A stretch of DNA of 64,000 bases from Pratylenchus scribneri (Eukaryota > Nematoda > Chromadorea > Rhabditida > Pratylenchidae), in the NCBI GenBank assembly GCA_030063045.1, contig JAQSEB010000064.1, positions 496,001-560,000 on the forward strand, in the 5' to 3' direction. Below, one piece after another: positions 59,489 to 64,000 of this stretch. A program made the translations under genes and the position numbers. Below the pieces are notes generated by a model. That model had not been told where the DNA came from. It did no database searches and worked only from the letters and a program-made list of their open reading frames with translations. How positions within the stretch are numbered: position 1 is the first letter of the stretch; the number at the start of each line of letters is the position of its first letter.

Positions 59489-61651
59489 TCATCCACTGAA
59501 ACAAGCCACACCTGTGAAAATTAATTTATAAAATATATTCTCTTAAATAATTGTCCTCCTCCTACCATTGGAAACACTTCTCAATTTTTGTTTCACTAAT
59601 TTGCCGGAATCAGTCAATAATGAATCGGATGTAATTTGACTGGGTTGTGTGCCATTTTTGTGTGTTGACCAACTTTCGGGAATACTGCCAACATGCCAAT
59701 TTATATATGAAATTTTGTTATTGTCCAAATAGGTCCACCTAAATTTACCACTAAAATAGAAAAATTCACATTATTTAAAACCAAAGTTTTGATTCTGCTT
59801 CATCTATTTTCGTATTATGATCGGCTGCCACTCCGTATTCCGTCACAAATGTGGCAAAACCCTTCTTTTTGGCCGCTGTTATTGAATCGCGTTGAGTTTG
59901 TTGCCATGCGGCTCCATTCGGATACCAATGCAGAGTATACCTTTTGGGCATTTACTTCATTAATTTTAGTAAAAAAACTTACATAACATTTTTGAATGTA
60001 GTTATTGGATTTGCCAACACATTCGCGTCAATTCCACTCGACCATTTTGGGGTGCCCGCAACGATGATGGCATTGGCATCGTTGGCACGGATTGCCTTTA
60101 GATTTAGATTAAATTAAAGTAATTATTTTTATACACAAAAAAGTAATTTTTTACCAAAAAAATTTTTACTCAAAAATAGTTTTTGACTTCTAATTCTAAT
60201 AATTGAGAAACGGATTTTAGACCCTAAAAACCATATACAAATTTCTACATAGATTTCATCGAGAGGCGTCTTTTGACATATATATTTCTTAGTTTAAATT
60301 GAAACTGAGCGAATTAGACTGTTCAAACCATATTTTCCAGTATTTGGTTTTAAACCACTTTAATTTTAGACCAAAACCTAGCATTTTATATACTATTCGA
60401 TGCGTTTCGATGAGATCTAAAATTTGGCATAAGGTTTATATGGTCTAAAACCGGTTTCTGATTTATAAGAAGTCAAAAACTACTTTTTGAATAAAAAAAT
60501 TATTTTTGGGCAAAAATTATGTAGTATCCTTTAAGTTATTTTGCCAAATAAAATAAAATTAAGACTCACTTTGATCACGGCCATATGATAATTGCGCACT
60601 GTGGCCCAATCCGAATATTCATTCGTTGGCTCATTCCAAATTTCGTAGAGTACATTTGGCACATTTGCATATTTCTTCGAGACAATTTTGAAGAAATTGA
60701 TGGCCTCATTTGTGTAGGCAGTATTGCCCGTTTCATGCCAATCAATCAGAACATAAATGCCATTCTAAATTTGTGGTTAATTTATTCATTGTTTTTAATT
60801 TCCCAACCGCAATTGCCGCATCCGCCACTGTGTAAACTTTGTTCAATTGGGTTGTGGCAGTTTGGCCACCACTCAAATAGCCGCCATAGGCAGATTCAAC
60901 GGCCATTGCGGCACGAACCTGAAGAATTAGGATATGATTAGCATTTATATTGTAACATATTTTTTGATCGAATGAACTTATTTTCATCTATAAATTTACT
61001 ATAAATAGTCTAAAAATCTATAAAAGTGATTATCAAGCCAGAAAAAAGTTACAATTGCGCAAAGGAAATATGGATTAGAACTGTTCCAATGGGCATTTCA
61101 GAATGGAGTCCTACGTGTGCTCCGCCTTTGCTCCTCACGGTGGGCTTCTAGTTCGCTGGAACACGCTAGGCTCTAAGCTCGCCGCCCGGACCGCTGGTAC
61201 TCTTTACTTTTGCGATTTTCATGAGACCATAACTTTTTTAACAATGATCGATATAATATGGTAGTCGCAGATATCATTCAACTTTTCGAACTCTATCGAA
61301 TGGTACAATAATCGACAGATTAGACCCCGAAAAACACTACAATATAAAACGATAACCGAATAATTTTCGATATTTAAAATAGAATTTTGTATATTTAAAA
61401 TAATAATTCCCCCAAAATATACTCACAACATTTGCATTCCAATTGCAGGCAAGGGCCTTCACAACAGCCGCAGTCCAATAATCCGGACTGTCCCATTGAC
61501 TCCAATAGAAGGACATTCCACGAAGTTGGACGGCTTGGCCATTTGAGCCAACCAATTGGGCCTTAGAAAGGGATAATTTGCCATAAGGTGGAGCGGCCCC
61601 AGTTGTCAATGAAATTAATGAGAAAAGAATGAGCAGGCTGAATGTGGACAT
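59489..61651 (-). CDS. GH5 beta-1,4-endoglucanase (cellulase), secreted
   Basis: Hydrolyses internal beta-1,4 bonds of cellulose; in plant-parasitic nematodes such enzymes are made in the pharyngeal glands and soften root cell walls. The ATG at 61651 gives a signal peptide (MSTFSLLILFSLISLTTGAA) and then PPYGKLSLSKAQLVGSNGQA and VQLRGMSFYWSQWDSPDYWT. Later exons contain AMAVESAYGGYL, YVLIDWHE, LYEIWNEPTNEYSDWATVRN (acid/base Glu), GTPKWSSGIDANVL, YTLHWYPNGAAW, FATFVTEYGVAADQ (nucleophile Glu), SYINWHVGSIPESWS and the end GVACFSG with the TGA at 59489-59491. About 320 residues, the usual catalytic domain alone with no CBM. The gene has several spliceosomal introns, and two of the large ones hold inverted repeats. 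The family was acquired from bacteria; that is family knowledge, not shown here. Confidence 0.9.
60140..60545. mobile_element. Inverted-repeat element in a cellulase intron
   Basis: The left side (aaaatagtttttgacttcta, attgagaaacggattttaga, ccctaaaaaccatatac) pairs with the right side (gtttatatggtctaaaacc, ggtttctgatttataagaag, tcaaaaactactttttg). The arms are about 130 bp, the inner part contains gatttcatcgagaggcgtct against gatgcgtttcgatgagatct. It occupies nearly the whole intron. No transposase. Confidence 0.75.
61015..61345. mobile_element. Diverged copy of the 30905-31678 element in cellulase intron 1
   Basis: aaaaaagttacaattgcgca, aaggaaatatggattagaac and tgttccaatgggcatttcag match the complement of the right half of the element at 30905-31678 (aaaaaagttacagtcgcgca, aaggaaatacggattggaac, tgctccggtgggcatttcag). 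The GC-rich central hairpin (61100-61200) and the flank with catctattcgaactctatcgaatggt-type sequence are also kept, with several changes. Confidence 0.75.
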
Positions 61652-62534
61652 TTTTGAATTATTTAATTGGATAATTGAATTTTAATTGAATTTGAAATCG
61701 TTTAAAAGGGAATTGGATTTGTGTCCAAAATTATAGTAGTTAGTTCATAATTATTTGAACATTTGTTGAATTGTCCAATACTATCCTCAAAAAAAAGTCA
61801 ACGAATTGTCCAAAATGTGAGGAGCATTTCCGTTGAAAAAAATTAAATATTTGATCAGCAATTGTACCTGAATAATGGCAAATATTCAATGATCATTTCG
61901 GACACAATTTTAACAGAAGAGCATGGAATAGACAAAAATTAATTCACATTCCATTCAAAAAAAATTATTTGAACATTTGATATCACAATTTAAGTACAAT
62001 TTTGAACAAACAGGAAATATTTTATATTCGGTGTTGGGTTGGATTAGTGCAGAGGTGGATGGGGGGAAATGGGGATTTCAAATTGAAATTCTCACATCAA
62101 GGACGAAAATTAGATTTAGGACGATTGACTAGACTATAGTCTGTCTCTGAAATTTGTGGTTGCACTTTTTATCAACTCATTTTCAGCTTCTCAGCTTCAC
62201 ATTTTTCTATTAAAATTTAAAAAGAAAATTTTTTAAAAATAACAAAATCTTCGTTATCCAAAAGCAAATTATTTTGGGTCAATTAGGAAAAAGTAAGATG
62301 AACTTTATGGGTAATCCAAGAATAGGGCTAGGATTAGAATCATTCAGGATTTGTATATCATCACAAATATTCCTTCCCTATGTAATCTTTCACCCATGAG
62401 GGACCCTTCATTTTTTTAAAATCTCCCGAATATTAACAATAATAACAATTACCGAAAAAATTATTTAAATTTATAGTTTTTATCTCTGTGTAAAAAATCC
62501 ATCATTCATTTCATTTTAAATTTCAATTCATTTA
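61652..62534. repeat. Intergenic with an element fragment (about 62270-62420)
   Basis: Upstream region of the cellulase gene, so its promoter should be in about 61652-62250. The stretch ttgggtcaattaggaaaaag ... gggacccttcattttttt at 62274-62415 repeats phrases of the 56.8-57.6 kb elements, with the two arms facing each other. No gene is seen. Confidence 0.5.
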
Positions 62535-64000
62535 TCAATAATCGCTGGTGCCATTATCTTGTACATCATCATCTTCATTATCATCTTCATTGTCATCATC
62601 ATCATTATCATTACCATCATAATCCTTATTATTATTTTTATTTTCATTGTCACTTTGCGATTCCTCAGAACTGGGAAAGTCCAAAGGGGAATCCGGGTCA
62701 ATTGGCATTGGCTCCGAGCATAAATCACAAGTTTTTCGGCAAACTTTCGACATTGCCTCATAATATGGCTAAAATGAATGGAATTGGTAGAATATTCATA
62801 TAAAATATTTTAGTACATTTTCTTCGGGATGATCGTCCGGTGGTCGAGAGCATGAAGTCCGTTCGGTCAATGCACAATCCGTGCTCAAATCCACACATTT
62901 TGCTGAATTTAAATTAAAAATAATATTAAAATATTTCTTAAACCATTGCAAAATCCGCATGTCCTCGAACATTTCATCAAATCGCCACCAAATTCCTTGT
63001 GATGTCGGCACATTGAACGAAGGCCAATGCATCCATTGATTTTGTCCACACAAGGTCCTTTGTTACAGAATCCGCAAGTGGCCGCACAGGCAGAAGTCAT
63101 CTTCAATATTTCGATAAGGGATAGTATTTAATTTGCCAAAAAAACATCGAATTTGCCTAAAAGATTAAATGGTTCAATAGTTATCCTAGACCCACAAACC
63201 ATATATACCCAAAAGACGCTTAGCTTGGTATATATTTTGTCATGGTTTGATCAAATTTAAAGAGTATATTTAAATAGTTTATAACCATTATGTTTTTGGT
63301 ACAAAACTTAAAAATGGTTAACCCGTGACAAATTAGTCGATCCGTCTTGACGAGATTTATCAATTGGGTATAGATTTTGGAGGTCTAGGATAAATCGTTG
63401 AACGGTTTAAGCCTTTCGGCATTTTCAATACTTTTTTCTGGCAATTTTCAATATTTTTTCAGCAAATTAAATATTTCAATTTATAAAATTTTTCAAATAT
63501 TTGATTCACCATTTCCGTCATATTGTGGCACAAATTCTTGCGATTTTCACAATTTATATGGTAGGCTAAATGGCAAATAAATTAATTTAAATGAGAATTT
63601 GTATTGGACTTGGATCATCGCCACATCCGTGTGCCGACAATTCGCAACAAATTTTGCAATGATGTGCACATTTGTAGGCAACCTCCTCCAACCCATGAAG
63701 ATCACAATTCAATGGTCTTCCATCTTTATTCCTCGAATTTTTCGGGAAGACTTTTTTGCAGAAACTTTTCGGCAATTCATCTTTGCAAACCGTGGCAATT
63801 GGCAGAAAATTGCCTCTTTTATCCTAAAGAGGAATATAAATTAAATGTAAATGAATATTTTACTTGACATCTCAATGTTTCCAACACCACATTGCCCTTG
63901 GCACGCCCTCGACCCCGGCTGCCTCCATTAGCCCTATTATTATTATTATCATCGTCATCATCATCATCATTATTATTGTCATTATTGTTTCGACCTCTTC
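62535..64000 (-). CDS. Secreted-type protein with four ShKT domains and an acidic tail (5' end outside window)
   Basis: At the 5' side of the window a Gly/Arg and Asp/Asn tract (NNNDDDDDDDDNNNNRANGG then SRGRGRAKGN) precedes VVLETLRC. ShKT units follow: CKDELPKSFCKKVFPKNSRN ... YKCAHHCKIC (63760-63590 exon); CGDDPSPIQ joined to YHINCENRKNLCHNMTEM (exon about 63556-63500) and SACAATCGFC; CVDKINGCIGLRSMCRHHKE ... CSRTCGFC; and CVDLSTDCALTERTSC ... MSKVCRKTCDLC. The tail is acidic and Asn-rich (KNNNKDYDGNDNDDDDNEDD) ending NGTSDY with the TGA at 62535-62537. All Cys sets are complete. This arrangement of ShKT arrays plus acidic low complexity resembles the gene at 52734-54440, so the two may be paralogues. 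The intron 63110-63500 carries an inverted repeat. Confidence 0.75.
63170..63410. repeat. Inverted repeat in the ShKT-array intron
   Basis: tatcctagacccacaaacca and tatatacccaaaagacgctt near 63180-63220 face gtcttgacgagatttatcaa, ttgggtatagattttggagg and tctaggataaatcgttgaac near 63345-63403 in inverted order. The phrases recur in the 56085-56400 repeat. Confidence 0.6.

Noticed and set aside
1..64000. tRNA and rRNA genes
   Set aside because: A visual search for T-loop (ggttcaaatcc-like) and rRNA-like GC-rich conserved blocks found nothing convincing; a tRNAscan run would be decisive.

Overview
The window is nuclear DNA of a nematode, most likely a plant-parasitic tylenchid. It is strongly A+T-rich by eye, and its genes are split into many small exons by short GT-AG introns, with some GC-AG introns. 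The gene content is typically nematode: a Warthog hedgehog-related protein, a divergent nuclear hormone receptor, ShKT-domain secreted proteins, a Cys-loop channel and glycine-rich secreted proteins. A GH5 endoglucanase with a signal peptide and both catalytic glutamates (59489-61651) is the strongest pointer to plant parasitism, because such genes reached this lineage by transfer from bacteria. The species is not identified.

Layout. 1-12.5 kb: the 3' part of a MYORG-like GH31 glycosidase with a duplicated exon and a small antisense gene in an intron, a secreted protein with PPGF repeats, a nuclear hormone receptor, a glycine-rich secreted protein and a single-LIM protein. 13-24 kb: a long secreted Lys/Glu-rich protein with NLS-like clusters, a ZFAND1-like two-AN1 zinc finger protein with a minisatellite in an intron, a Gly/Gln/Tyr-rich secreted protein, a four-TM protein and arginine kinase. 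26-35 kb: a BED+MADF+BESS DNA-binding protein, a 1.8-kb minisatellite of 35-bp units interrupted by a 774-bp inverted-repeat element, and a Nopp140 homologue built from about 12 near-identical exon modules. 35-49 kb: ANAPC13-like and DGCR6-like genes spaced like an operon, a mucin-like Cys-rich secreted protein, Warthog, an F-box/LRR protein, a nucleoside hydrolase and a small unknown protein. 49-64 kb: an anion-type Cys-loop channel, two ShKT proteins with acidic tails, a Gln/Gly/Asn-rich secreted protein, a GC-rich Arg/Glu coiled-coil gene and the GH5 cellulase. Introns and spacers in this last part carry many foldback elements.

The genes do not form one pathway. The recurring themes are secretion (about nine predicted secreted products), tandem duplication of exons or short units (GH31, Nopp140, PPGF repeats, ShKT arrays, two minisatellites), and a dispersed inverted-repeat family that marks introns of the 53-63 kb genes, including two introns of the cellulase.

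Gene models were built by hand: reading frames were joined at visible donor and acceptor sites and checked for phase. No alignment, expression or database search was available, so first exons and weakly conserved exons are the least certain parts.
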